The notes beneath the pieces were generated by a model that searched no databases, was not told where the DNA came from, and worked only from the letters and a program-made list of their open reading frames with translations. A stretch of 40,050 bases of DNA. It comes from Saccoglossus kowalevskii (Eukaryota; Hemichordata; Enteropneusta; Harrimaniidae). Made by a program: the position numbers and the translations under genes. The stretch lies in NCBI RefSeq assembly GCF_000003605.2, contig NW_003138326.1, positions 183,619 through 223,668 on the forward strand. The letters run 5' to 3'. Positions 11,801 to 23,276 of this stretch are shown here, piece after piece. How positions within the stretch are numbered: the first letter of the stretch is position 1; every line of letters starts with the position of its first letter.

Positions 11801-12484
11801 TTTAAAACTGTGGGTGACACGAATTATGATGGAACATTTTCTAAGATCTGTGGTTTTACTGAGTTTTTTGCGCCAACACTCTTACTCTGGATACAAAGTT
11901 GGTGAAATTATGGGCCAAATCATCAAATAATATCTGCGTGCAGGTGCGAATGTTGTATTCCGCCCAAATATGAGTTTGTAACGATTATACTTTTACCTAG
12001 TAGTAGAATACGATTAGACATTGCAGATCAGGGTAGTTTATGACGAGAGCGAAGATGTGCAACAAGATACGGGTAGTGACGGCCAATCTGTTGTTACTGT
12101 AGTCTAGACATTTGACTGAAATTCGTTACTCATATGCACGAAATACCCAATGCGATAACGACGTCTTTGCAAATAATCCTATCCAGATCATTCTATGCCC
12201 CTAGTTGCTATGCATTGCGTATCGCGTATTGATATTATGTCAAGATTTACCGAGGAAAGGCGTATAACTTGAGTGACGGTGGTACCTAACTCGGAACTTG
12301 TTTCCGTGGAAAAAACAATGAATTTTTAAGCCCAACTGACAATTTTAAATTGAACAGCAGGTAAAAATTCAACTAAATGAGTTTTTAAACAATCTTTTGT
12401 CTTCTCACTTTCAGGGAAATTTATATTCGGTGTTTTCATCTGCAGATGTCGCTCGCCAGACGTAATCAATTATTGTGGTCAAGC

Positions 12485-12648
12485 TTAAAGCGGGGGTATT
12501 GTCACCTGCGCATGCAGCAAACGGACATAGCGTGTTGATGTTTACAAACAAACGTCTACACATGAGCCTTAGCGTTTTCAGCGTGTGTTGTTATCGTCGC
12601 TTGGGACTCAATTCCCGCGCATGCGTAGGTGACGACCCCTCCGCATTT
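12485..12648. mobile_element. TTAA-flanked MITE, copy 1 (piggyBac-like target)
   Basis: This element of about 164 bp starts at TTAA (12485-12488) followed by AGCGGGGGTATTGTCACCTG. It ends in the inverted counterpart CGTAGGTGACGACCCCTCCG; the right TTAA is mutated to ATTT. It is homologous over its whole length to the reverse complement of the element at 19282-19448, sharing the internal block ACACGCTAAAA / TTTTAGCGTGTGTTGTTATCGTCG. The two open frames over this interval (12475-12672 plus, 12556-12768 minus) are by-products of the repeat. Confidence 0.8.
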
Positions 12649-13787
12649 CATACAATCTATTTCTATGAATAAACTGGGAAATAACGTTTTGACGGATACG
12701 TGACCATCACACATGATGTGTGTACAATGCTCGTCAGGATAAATGGATACATATTTTCTGTGCCTCAAATGTCGGTCAGTGTCCCTCTAAAACTGTGTTT
12801 TAGTTCCATGGTGTCCCGGGTCAGTGAGTTAACCTGATTTGTCACCTATACCTCACCATGTCTATCGTTGTCATGGTTCTAAACACGTTACAATGTTTAC
12901 TATTTGTATTTTCATTGCATGTGTTACATACTTCACGACCATTGAGTAGCAGATCCGTTGTTTAATAACTAACTAAAGACATCGTAAATTCGTGGACGTT
13001 TACCCAATGTATTAGTGTCGGAAAACATAGCCATTCTCGTCATTTAAAAAGAGCTAAAAATCGTCGCTACGGTAAAAGAAACACGCCTGTCCGCTGTCGT
13101 CGGCCATATCGTAAAGTATATTGTGCACGCGAGCCCCTTATTTTTCTGTTGGGTTTAGGTTATTAGAACTGTTGTCAAGTACCGTATTCATTATTTGCTG
13201 GTTTTTAATTTCGCTATTTTCGCCGATATGTATAATCCGCTAAATTAAATAAACTTCAAGGTGTAAAATAACAATAAAATTTATTGTTTCTATACCAAGT
13301 TTAAAACCCAGTGAAAAAGATCAAACTAGTGAAATTTAAACTCCAGTTTTATAATAAATATTACACTACCGAACCATCAGCGGATTCAGTATGGTAAATA
13401 AACAAGTAATCACCATGTAGTGTGATTATGAGAATCACATGGTTGCTTTGTTTCCTCCTATTAACATGTAATTCTAGTTGAAAGGACGTCTCATATATTT
13501 CAGATGTACCAAATAATTATACATGGTCGGTATCATAGTGACGTCAGGTGGACTCCACCACTATATATACAGGACAGCAACAGAGTAAGATCTCCCATGT
13601 ACTATGTAGATTTACTAAAGTTACGTGAAAGGCCACACACGTATAACAAGTATTTTAGCATTTACCTGGAACAAATCAGGCGACTCCATCGTTCGCAATT
13701 ACGTAATTGTCAATTATTATACTCCAGGATATGTGCCCGATGGGAAGCGTTTTTTACTGGAGTTCCGGGAAACCCGATCTGGACCGG

Positions 13788-13816
13788 GACCTACATACCC
13801 ATACCCATACCCATAA
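13788..13816. repeat. Short CCCATA hexamer repeat
   Basis: About four tandem copies of CCCATA (TATGGG on the other strand). This is not the TTAGGG telomeric unit. It creates Ile-Pro or Tyr-Pro repeats in overlapping plus-strand open frames at 13504-13824, which otherwise have no protein-family features. Confidence 0.85.
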
Positions 13817-14808
13817 GCTACTAGGTCATTCGATTTTTTGCACATGCGTCAAGAAGGGACTTTTGACATAACCGGAGAGAGGGGTATTTTGTGACTATGT
13901 CAGTACTGATCCAAATGAATCAAAATTGGGTCGTCTAACGTGTTCCCGATTTCTAGAGAAAGTAACTATTTTGAGCCCCCATATTAAGAGTTTAAAAAAA
14001 ACGCATAAGTTTGTGAAAAGTATTGAGTATCGCCGGGGTAACAAACGTGAAGGGGTTGTCAAATGTCCCACTTCCACACTTTAGTCACGTTTTCTGTGAT
14101 TCAGGGGGTCATTAATTTGAATATTTTGGAACAGCCACGTATAGGGTGGGTAAAAAAGAATTGCTTAGTCATACACGTCCATTGTGGACTTTTTTCATGA
14201 TAATTGCAGCTCCATCTGGTCCGGGTCATATATTTCAGACCTAGACCACTGTAAGATTCCAGACACATATACCACGTAAGTTGTTGCTTGCCTGTAAATT
14301 TTGTTTAATTTACACAAAATAAAGACTTTCTATACTTACTGGTAAAAAAATACGACTTGAAAGACGTTGACACTTTCGTTGCTATGGTATTTATGTGGCG
14401 AGTTTATATCAACCCCATGTTGATTTCATTAGTGGAATAGGGCAATACTCTTTTACACAGGTTCATTTAATTAAAGAAATGTGTATCCGTGCTCTGGAAC
14501 ACAGTCACTCACTTGGAATTTATTGCTGCTTTTGTAGTTGCCATTATATTTTTTCTGACACTTTTAACGAGTCCGTATTGAAACCCTTGGATACTGTATA
14601 TAACAAATAATTACTGGGTCGGAAAACAATAAAACTAAATTGAAGACAATTCTTCGCGGACCCTGAGAGATTTTCAATGCGCATGCAGAAAATACGTGTT
14701 TATTTACTAGTACATGTAGTTTAGAAAATACGAGGACATGTGAGTTAAATTAAACATGCTTTTGTAAATTGTCCATTATCCCAGTGTATTCAAAGTATCG
14801 CGTATCTG

Positions 14809-14850
14809 TGACGTATATAACCCAGTCTGTCCTCCATCTTCGTGTCATCA
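14809..14850 (+). promoter_or_regulatory. Candidate core promoter of the PDE2A-like gene
   Basis: TGACGTA (a CRE-like half site, 14809-14815) overlaps TATATAA (14814-14820). An initiator-like TCATCA lies about 30 bases downstream, at about 14845-14850. A transcript starting there would have a 5' UTR of about 425 bases before the ATG at 15274. That UTR would contain an upstream open frame starting at 14866 (METLSRDHSTT...). The assignment rests on motif spacing and position only. Confidence 0.3.
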
Positions 14851-15273
14851 GGAAAACATTGGCTATGGAAACTTTATCCCGGGATCATAGTACCACAGTC
14901 CACTCCGAGCTCATGAGTTGACTACATCTGAGAGATTGCTGCAGTCTCGTGCAGTTATTACAAACAGCGCTCGTCTATATACGTTTTCACTGCTCTGCAA
15001 CAATGTCTGCACACTCAGCTGGTCCAATGAACTCTACTTTATTTCCATATTCAAAGATACAATGAATTGTTCTCCTTTTGTCCCCCCCCCCTTCATAAAT
15101 CACACCGTTGTCCAATTAACGGAATCGGTTTCTCAGTCAGTCAAGCTTGGGGAAAATCAATCCGCCATTCGATCGTCTGAGTTACTGAACCGAGCTGTGT
15201 GGACTCCTCCCAGCTAGCTGATTAAAAATTAACACGATCCCATTAGCCTCCGCGATTTGCTGGTCAAAACAAC

Positions 15274-15296
15274 ATGGCGACTACAACACCGAGCAG
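15274..15296 (+). CDS. PDE2A: PDE2A-like, first coding exon of the spliced isoform (MATTTPS)
   Basis: ATG in the context AACAACATGGCG (A at -3, G at +4) begins MATTTPS plus two bases (AG) and ends at a good donor, GAGCAG|GTACAT. Joining to 15614 completes AGG (Arg) and continues DRRKFVKRLSS. The intron is 317 bases. Reading on into the intron stops after three codons, so splicing is required. The leader is short, hydrophilic and rich in Thr. It lacks the Gly2 and Cys of the myristoylated mammalian PDE2A3 leader, so this isoform should be soluble unless modified in another way. From memory, mammalian PDE2A3 also joins its common exon within an Arg codon. The splice phase and downstream homology support the exon; the precise transcription start is not known. 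Confidence 0.72.
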
Positions 15297-15563
15297 GTAC
15301 ATATAATTGTGTGTTTTATCCGCGGTGATTTTGACAAATACATATTTGGGTTTGATCAGAGCTCCTTCATCTGTTTTGTTTGTTCTATTTGGGGGTCAAT
15401 CTGACCGCTAGAGGGCGTTGATTTTAACTAACCAATGAAATTACAGTAAACTATCAACATCAATAGCTGCAAATTACTACTAGTTTTACGCTATGTTGAC
15501 CCACAAATCGCTGTCAAATTCATATTGATTGCAACTTTATGGTTGGGATTTTGAGCCCAGAAG

Positions 15564-15613
15564 ATGGTTTTGGTGCTCTACCATGTGCTAGCAGCTGCAT
15601 TTTTCTATTACAG
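15564..15613 (+). CDS. PDE2A: PDE2A-like, alternative N-terminus with hydrophobic leader (PDE2A2-type)
   Basis: ATG in strong context (AAGATGG), preceded by an in-frame TGA four codons upstream, reads MVLVLYHVLAAAFFYYR. It then runs without interruption into exon 2 (DRRKFVKRLSS). As I remember it, the mammalian PDE2A2 leader is MVLVLHHILIAVVQFLRR: the first five residues are identical, and length, hydrophobic pattern and closing Arg agree. In mammals that leader has been linked to membrane and mitochondrial targeting, so this product is probably organelle- or membrane-associated (inference). The last codons, TTC TAT TAC AG, double as the acceptor used by the 15274 isoform. Transcription would start in the 317-base intron 1, or the intron would be retained. 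Confidence 0.82.
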
Positions 15614-15716
15614 GGACCGACGGAAATTTGTGAAGAGGTTATCGAGTGACGGTCGCAAAAGTGTCGACGACAAGACAGCGGAGATGAGCGATCGAAGACG
15701 ACAAGAAACGTTTGAG
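15614..15716 (+). CDS. PDE2A: PDE2A-like, common exon 2
   Basis: This 103-base exon sits between acceptor TTTTTCTATTACAG and donor GAG|GTGAGT. It enters in phase 2 (the first G completes an Arg codon) and leaves in phase 0. It encodes 34 residues, from DRRKFVKRLSS to RRRQETFE, strongly charged and probably disordered: a linker ahead of the GAF-A region. In mammalian PDE2A the corresponding stretch is a proline-rich linker, so sequence similarity is not expected, but position and phase fit. RRKFVKRLSSD contains basic residues followed by Ser-Ser, a possible PKA-type site (RLSS). Exon 3 follows after a 19.8 kb intron. Confidence 0.85.
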
Positions 15717-18700
15717 GTGAGTATCTTCCGTCTCTTCTTTTTCCAATATTGATGCATAATTATTCAACCGTGAACATCCAGAATAGAAATGTAATGCCTC
15801 CTTCTGGCGGTGTTTGGATGTTTGTAGTACAAATACTAAAACACCTCGCTATCACAGCACCCCCTTCTTTTAAACGCATTCGTCCTCTTTTCTGCTCTCT
15901 TGAATTGTGAGAAGTGCTATTGACTTTGAAATCATTCACCAGACACGATAATTGGTGTTATGGGTGACCGAGTTGCAAAATCAAAGAGCGCATCGTTATC
16001 ATGATTGTTGTGACACTGATCATGCATAATCAGTCGTCCTACTTTGTTGTTCCATCTTTTTTTTAAAGTCTGTCTGCCGTCTAGTCTTGATCGATATTTG
16101 CAATTCGATATTGACTTCAAATGTGACATGTTTTGTTGATGTTATAAACCAGGCTGCTTGGGGTACAATGATAACAATGTATTCCTGCATTTACTAATTT
16201 AAATGACAACACATAGCATCGACACGTCAGTTAATGAATTAAAATGCCTTTAGGCAAAATCACAACTGGGCACTGGACTATTAAATTTGAAACACTCTAC
16301 TAGTTCTATAGTTCTAGGCACAGCAGCAAAAATAGATTACCTCTGTGGTGTCAGTTAAACATAATAAATCAGAGTGAGACTACATTTTTATCTAATACTT
16401 TCAGTTAGTTTTACATTAGCAAAGACATATGTATTACCCCTTTTCAACTATATGTGTTGTGAGCTTAAAATAATTCCTTGAGTTTGTTCAATGGCTCTAG
16501 CCAGCAAAAAATTGTGTGTATTACCGGTAAATGTTCGTCTCAAGTCAGCTCAAGCCGAGCCTGGCTCCAATCGTGGGGTTGAGCTGGGCCTGACATTGCT
16601 TGACTGTGTAAAATCATCGGGCCAAAATCACGCCCTCCACTGCCTTCTTAAAATAATGTTCTATTCCAATCACAGCATCTCAGGATTTGATTTTAATTTC
16701 TGTGTGGAAACTGTAGATGAATGAAGTGCAGCACCCGTGATCATGAAAATGAGTGTTGTTCGTCAGTGGCAATTGTCACAAATCGTTTGCTGCATTTTTA
16801 CTTGTCGCGAAATGTCACCCTAGCATATGTATTGTGTCTTGTACAGAAACAGGCCATGTTGTTCTCACATAAAATTTTTGTGACAGACTGTGCTGTTCAC
16901 GCAATACAAAAAATTTTCATTACTGCATTTTCTGCTGATGTCAAACTAATGAGAGAAAACTTTGTGGGATTATACAGTATTTATTTATGCTTATCCCTCC
17001 TGTCCATTAAATTGTGATTAATTATACATACCAATCTTGACCATATTACCGCCCATGTCCGGTCAAGCACCCACTCCCTTTTTTGCACAATTTTTATATT
17101 CATGGTCACATTCACCGAGGTACCTACCCATTACTGTTCTGTGATTATACTGTTGTTATTTCTCTGAAGTTATTGTTAACAGATCACAATTCAACATTAA
17201 TTTTCCCCCAAAATGTCATCAATAAATACCGGTAATCATAATTCTCAGATAATTGCATTGGTACATCACAGCATTCTCATTGGTTAATAATGGCATATTT
17301 GACCTAACAGGTCAAAGCACGTTGTTGCATCGAGAATTTGCACATGATCAAAACCATTCAATAAAGAATTGAATTACGACGCAAATTGTTTCATTGAACA
17401 ATATTTTAAGTAATATACTTCCGAACATGTAGTGAGACAATTTTCTGAGTAAGGTAAATTTGAAATTATAATATCATACGATTCATCGTAAGTTATTGAA
17501 TACGACAAAGAGATCTTCAAAAAAAGTTTGCTCAGCTGGAAATAATTCAATGACTTTAATAACGCTTTTTATTTTGCAAAAAAAAAAAAGTGCTTTACTT
17601 GATCTGTGTCATGCTTTTCTCATTCCAAAAAATAATTGAAAATAATGAATCAGCTGGGAGTCCTGAAGTAGGATATTACATTCATGACTTGTTTACATTG
17701 CCCGTTATGCCAGCAGACATGAATCCCTTGTTATTAATAAGCTACAGTTAACAACACCCTCAAGTACTTCATTGGTTTTGCAATTTTGATGTTGCACTGT
17801 CAAAAGTCTATCATCACATTTGAACTTTAGTCAGGTTGTATATGGTGCACGATGATAAAAGGTAAAATGTAATGATGTGTGGGGTCAATAAATAAAGCTT
17901 CTAATATTAAGTGGGGCGCTATAGGTATAAATCATTCATCACTGAGATTTAACCTGATAAGCATAAATACCTGCCGTGTGAGTTTTCAGTTTACCAACAA
18001 CAGCTATTTAGTTAATTAACAAGATTGTGGGACACAAAAATATACAAAGTCATCAATAATTTTTTTTTAATCTTGTAGTAATATAGTTACCGGTATGCTA
18101 AATCAAGAACTTTATACAGGTTTCAGGAAGGCGTGAATTTGTTTTATGGGCATTTGTAAATATTTATAAAACATTTTTTCCAAAAAATGTTTATGCTTTA
18201 TTCAAATCCAAAGAAGAGGCTTTTATTGGCTGGAGAAACCTTTTGGTAATGCCTATTACCCATGAGTCTTTGCAGGTTTTTTTCAATTATTGACCGAGTT
18301 TCTGCCATGAATGCAAAAAAATGGTCTGTTCAGGTCATCACTTTTCAGTAAAATAAAGTGGGCAAACCAGGATATGTAAGAATTGTGATTAGATCTTCAT
18401 GATTAAAATTGTACTAATTATACAGTAACAGAATTAAATCCATGAGTATATTGATCACATTCCTGTCATCTCAGATCACACTTTTTTTTCCTCACTTTCA
18501 CTGAAATGTGTACATGTATTAATACCTGTGACTTTATAAATTTTGATAAAGAAATTATTTGCTTCTCAAAGCTATTGAACATTTTTTCAATTCAGCATGA
18601 TTTGGCTGTCTTGTGTAGAGGAATGCAATATCACTGATGTGTTGTAACATATTTTTAATATACATTTATTACGCAAAGTAATATATATTACCAGGCACAT

Positions 18701-19281
18701 ACAATTATTTTGAGATATAGTGTTATATTACATCGTCAATCAATATCTGCACACTCATGTCTGTATTTCTGAGTAGAACCTATAACTAAAAAATGTAATG
18801 CATTATAACTTGCAGTCTCAATTCTTTGCACATAGCCAATAGACCTTTAATGGAACTGACAAATTGTCAGGATTCAGAATTTAATTAGAGGTTGACCACT
18901 CAAATCTAATTATAAAGGATTTAATTAGTTTAGTGGTCTCGGTAAATTTGTATTCTTTCCTTTCTGGGTTGACACTTGGTAATGCTAGAGAGTGTGTGAG
19001 TGTATTATGCTCATTTACTCAGTCTGTTGAATATTTATTGAGAATTGTTAAATTGAAACGACAGTGTCTGATTATTCACCAGTGATGAAATCCCATTCCA
19101 ATACATATTTTTAGTAATATGTATATACTGTTAATGGTATTTTGCTGATTGAAATGTTTTTGCAGTTGTTGTTTTGCCATTCTAATACAACTTGAATGCT
19201 AAACTGTCACTTGGATCGTGTTGATGGATATACCACAGGCAGAAACAGTACTTGTTTATAAACTTATCAAGTCATATTTGC

Positions 19282-19448
19282 TTAAAGCGGTAGGGTTGTT
19301 CCCTGCGCGCAAGCGCAGGAATTGTGTCCCAAACGACGATAACAACACACGCTAAAAATGCAAAGGCTCATGGGTAAATGCTTGTTTGCAAACAATGACA
19401 CACTATGGCCATCTGACGCATGCGCAGGTGACGACTCCCCCGTTTTAA
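19282..19448. mobile_element. TTAA-flanked MITE, copy 2 (inverted relative to copy 1)
   Basis: A 167 bp element with intact TTAA on both sides (19282-19285 and 19445-19448). The left end is AGCGGTAGGGTTGTTCCCTG and the right end is GGTGACGACTCCCCCGTT. Its reverse complement aligns along the full length with 12485-12648. TTAA duplication is the signature of piggyBac-type transposition. There is no coding capacity. The 62-codon minus-strand frame at 19368-19556 only partly overlaps the element and is not credible. Confidence 0.85.
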
Positions 19449-20955
19449 CTGTAATATTGAATGACGTACCAAAAGCATGCCAACTTTCATGACTCTTTGG
19501 CTCTGTGTCAAAATAACTGAACTTGCCAATCTCCCTTTCTCCCAGCTAATCACCAAATCTGGGTTATAACTTACTCAGGTAATGTTGTCAATTAATGTTG
19601 TAAGGTTTCAATAGTACCAAGTTCAGAAGCAGATTTTATGTGTATTTATACCTAACCCAGAAACTTTTTCAGCTCTTCATAGAAAGAACATGTTGCAGCA
19701 CTTCTTTGATTCTTATCAGTTTCTTTAGTTTATTCTGTTCACTTGTTTGTTCAAAACCCAAGTCACAAAGTTTTTATTGTATACTTTTGAAAAAAATTTC
19801 TTATTCCTAGTTGAGCTGTCAATCTGTCACAATATTTCTTCACTCTGCCAAATTGTTATCAGAATGTGTACCTCTTTGTTGAGCTAGAAATGTTTGCCCC
19901 TCAGACAATAGAGGACATAATTTTTGTCCCCACAGCATTTACATGGTTGGGCCCAGTCTTATCTGAACTCAACCCTGAGATTTATCAAAACCAAATTCTA
20001 GTCGAGCTGGCTCAAGTCAAATGTGTTGACACAGGAATTTTTGTTGGCTCCAGTCGTTTGGCTCAAATATAATGTTGTCATTGAAATGAGGTAAATGTGA
20101 ACAGTGCAGCTTGTTGTTCGATGTGTAACTATGCATATATGTACATGTGTAGTACTCTTTGCCATTTCATTGTTCCATGACTTAGCAAACAGTGTTGCTA
20201 GTTCTGGTATTGCATTTATCTGCGATACCGTGTACATGTAACATCATCACATGTATGCAAGTGCAAATAATGTGAGACCCAGGAATCACAACATGCTGGG
20301 TAATTTATGGTAGACATCTCATGCCCGAATTAGGCTAACTAAAAAATCTATGCCTGGAATGTGCACAGCTTGCAAGCTGACTGCCTTATATTGCTAGGTA
20401 GATATATATGTGTGTCAGCATCTCAAGTCATTCCCTATGTTGCATCTTGGCATATAAATTTCATTCAGGGTTATATTACTTATTGATCACATTTGCTCAG
20501 AATCTCAGATGTACATTCAGGTGCTGAAATTTAAAATATATGTAAGTCACCTGTCTGTCAAAAAAGATTTGTGTGTACTTGTGTTCTGTCCCAATTGTTG
20601 AACTGGCAGTTGTAATCAAAATGTGCAAAAATTTCATTCAATGTTTTTGGGTTTATTATATCATGGTAAAATTGCATACATACATGTATACAGTTGAAAA
20701 CTGTAAAGGTTAAATCTATTTTCAATGAGATATTGGATTTTCTTTTTCCCATTCAGTAAGTCAGTTGTGGAAACTTCTTGATTGTCTTGACAACCTAGAC
20801 AGGCAATCCAATTTCTGCAACCACCTATCTCAATGAAAATTTGCAAGTGAATATAAAATTCTTAAACTCGCTAAGTTTACATGCAGCTGCATACAGTAGC
20901 TCAATAACACTACCTAGCTTTCATTCTGAAGTTTGACACACATAAAATATTTATG

Positions 20956-21099
20956 TATAATCCCATGATATCTTCTCTTAAGTTTGACGTCAACAGAGAC
21001 GAGTGATTACTGCCAGAGTTTTGTGTCAATCCAAGCCTAAGGTTACTCTGGTGGTAATCATTAGTGTCTTCTGACGTCAAACTAAGATGTGGGATTATA
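20956..21099. mobile_element. Foldback MITE with TA target duplication
   Basis: TA plus TAATCCCA at the left and TGGGATTA plus TA at the right bound an almost fully palindromic element of 140 bp. The arms extend about 55 bases each, with a perfect 12 bp match AGTTTGACGTCA / TGACGTCAAACT and a near match GTGATTACTGCCAGAG / CTCTGGTGGTAATCAT. The loop is only about 30 bases. There is no coding capacity. TGACGTCA is also a full CRE palindrome, present once in each arm. Confidence 0.8.
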
Positions 21100-21472
21100 T
21101 ATTCATCACATGTATGTTTCCACAGTTTGAAAAATGAAACAGTAAATGGCTAAATGTGAATTGCTGATACCTGTAATATTCATACATGTATATCATTGTG
21201 TGTGTCTCATGCTACACAACACATTAATGCTCAGCATATGCTATGTATTGATTCTGCTCATTGCTGAAATTTTGCTCTACTTGGTAAAGATATTTCAAAT
21301 TGAATTGAGCGAATAATTCTAAATAAACCTTAGACAAAATTTAAATTTAAGAGTACCGGTACATGTCTATTTAAAAGCCCATTTTCAGGTATTTAGATGT
21401 TGTAAACAGCTTACTGGTACATCAAGTTCTGGTCAAAATTGTTGTTCAGTGACTAGGTTACTACATTGAATA

Positions 21473-21548
21473 TATATGTGACTAAGAATATTATCGGTAC
21501 AGTGGTTATCAAAAGTGATTTATGCCACAATAAATTGCTTATGTGTGG
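21473..21548 (+). repeat. Local dispersed duplicate, copy A
   Basis: About 75 bases that recur in the same orientation at 22216-22287. Shared blocks include TATGTGACTA, GAATATTA, CAGTGGTT, and ATGCCACAATAAATTGC followed by TATGTGTGG. Indels separate the copies. Family unknown. Confidence 0.75.
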
Positions 21549-22215
21549 TCATTTCGTCCATGATTGGTCAAAATACACAAACCATAAATGCATCACCAAT
21601 AAGCATTGTAAGGTTATTTTGCAACAAGTTCGCCTGACATGATCTTCATTACAAGATATTATCATTGAAATTGTGGAAAATTTGAAATGAATAAATAAAA
21701 TTATTAATTGACTTGTAATATCACTCTTTCTGTACTTTGTAGTGCATCTCCAAGAGAAATTCATGTAAGATGTGTAAAACTGATTTATTTTATGCTTAAT
21801 TAGAAACTCAACAATGTAAAAAAGTAGGCTTGTGCTTGACTGTTTCTCATGAAAGAAATTCTTATTTGTTGAATCATTGAAATGCTTACTATAGAGCAAA
21901 TACAGTATATGGCATACTCTGACTATATGTGTGTGATATCCAGTATGTCTAAGAAGAATATCATCTCATTATATATATATAATATAGGGTGTGAAAATGC
22001 AGGTGGCAAAGGTTAATTCTTCCCATCTCATAAAATTTGATAGCAACTTGTAAATGTTTGTTGTTATATCAATGACCAGTAAAGTTGTAATGTTCAATAG
22101 TTACCAGTACTCATGCTGTATGTGTGCTCTATAGTACACATATACTCCCTGCTGGTGCAAATCTAAGCTCATGAGATAAAATTGTTTTTGTTGGCCAGTA
22201 GGTTATATATACACT

Positions 22216-22287
22216 GTATATGTGACTATGAATATTACAGTGGTTGTCAAAAGTAATTTTATGCCACAATAAATTGCCTATGTGTGG
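22216..22287 (+). repeat. Local dispersed duplicate, copy B
   Basis: Direct duplicate of 21473-21548, about 740 bases downstream, roughly 85 percent identical by eye. Both may be ends or internal pieces of an old interspersed element. Confidence 0.75.
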
Positions 22288-23276
22288 AAATTCTGTTCAG
22301 ATTTAATATTACCGATATTTTCTCATTATACATCTGAAACAGTGGACCTATATCAGCCAACAGGCTACTAGTTACACAGTTGTTAAGGCTCAAGCAAAAA
22401 AGAAATAATTTAGTTACCGGTCGTCATTATTTGTAGGTGAACAGAAATATACATGGTTTTCCCCCCACACTGGTCAAAGACCCATGCCAACCAAATTGCG
22501 AAAGTTAGTTAATAACGAATGAATCAGATTTACTTATTGTAGCAGTCCTGGTGAAAATAGACATGAACATTTTGATACTCTTCTTCAATCGTCCACAAAA
22601 TATGAATGCTTTTTATTATATTCATGCTCAGAGAATAAGGGAAAAATACCTAGAGTGCATTTGCTTTGATAACACATGTTTTGGAGGTGTTGTCAACTTA
22701 GTTATACATTTTAGTGAGAATGCTGCCCTTAGTGTGCACAGAATTGTTTCAAATGAAAATACATGTTCATGTATACTTCATGTCTTTGAAAAAAGGTCAG
22801 TGACCCATTATTTTTATGATTAAAAATATTATTTTCAACAAACACAAAATAATTATCTAGAGTTTCAAAATAAATGGGTTTTATATTTGAAAAAGTATAT
22901 TTTTTATATTAATAAGAAACTTAACATGAAATTTTTTCAGAAATACAGTAAATTTTTTATTTGGTAATATCTGATTACAAAAAACAAATCCCCCAGTGTC
23001 AACAAAATTCTCAATATACTTGAAATTGCAGACCAGATATGAATCAGATGCTTCTAGTTCGGAGTATGCCTGGTAGATGCAGAACTGCATTTGAAATACC
23101 AGGTAATCCTGGTTTTAAGAACTTGAGGACTAAGTAATTTTTTATCGATGAACTGATTAAATGTAAAATCCTGTACAGGTTGAGTATGAGGTATTAAATG
23201 ATACAGAGATCAAACATGGGGATTCAAAGGATTTGGGCTAATGCCAATACATTTATCTGCTATACCATGGTAGTAC

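Larger units (their letters stand above)
6290..15270. other. CpG-rich upstream domain of the PDE2A-like gene
   Basis: From about 6290 the sequence becomes rich in CpG and stays so to about 16100, past exon 2 of the PDE2A-like gene. In 8461-9480 I counted about 65 CpG, against 6 in an equal span at 5041-6060. In animals with mosaic gene-body methylation, retained CpG marks unmethylated intergenic or promoter DNA. Apart from the two MITEs, a TA microsatellite, two candidate first exons and a TATA-type promoter listed separately, I could not assign this sequence. Short homopolymers (C run near 8347-8359) and small hairpins occur. Its open frames show no family features. Confidence 0.6.

Noticed and set aside
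13504-13824. 106-codon plus-strand frame ending in Pro-Ile repeats, with an alternative frame ending in Tyr-Pro repeats.
   Set aside because: The repeats come from a CCCATA microsatellite open in several frames; no acceptor or donor ties it to exon 2 or 3.
13740-13875. ATGGGAAGC frame (MGSVFYWSS...) as a possible myristoylated leader.
   Set aside because: It has no phase 2 donor before its stop and lacks Ser/Thr at position 6.
16721-17017. 98-codon plus-strand open frame in the large intron.
   Set aside because: No splice borders, no motif, and composition like the surrounding intron.
16540-20060. Possible shared repeat between 16540-16600 and 19945-20060 (GAGCTGGGCC and TCAAG-CCGAGC blocks).
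   Set aside because: Matches are only 8-12 bases and not collinear over a useful length.
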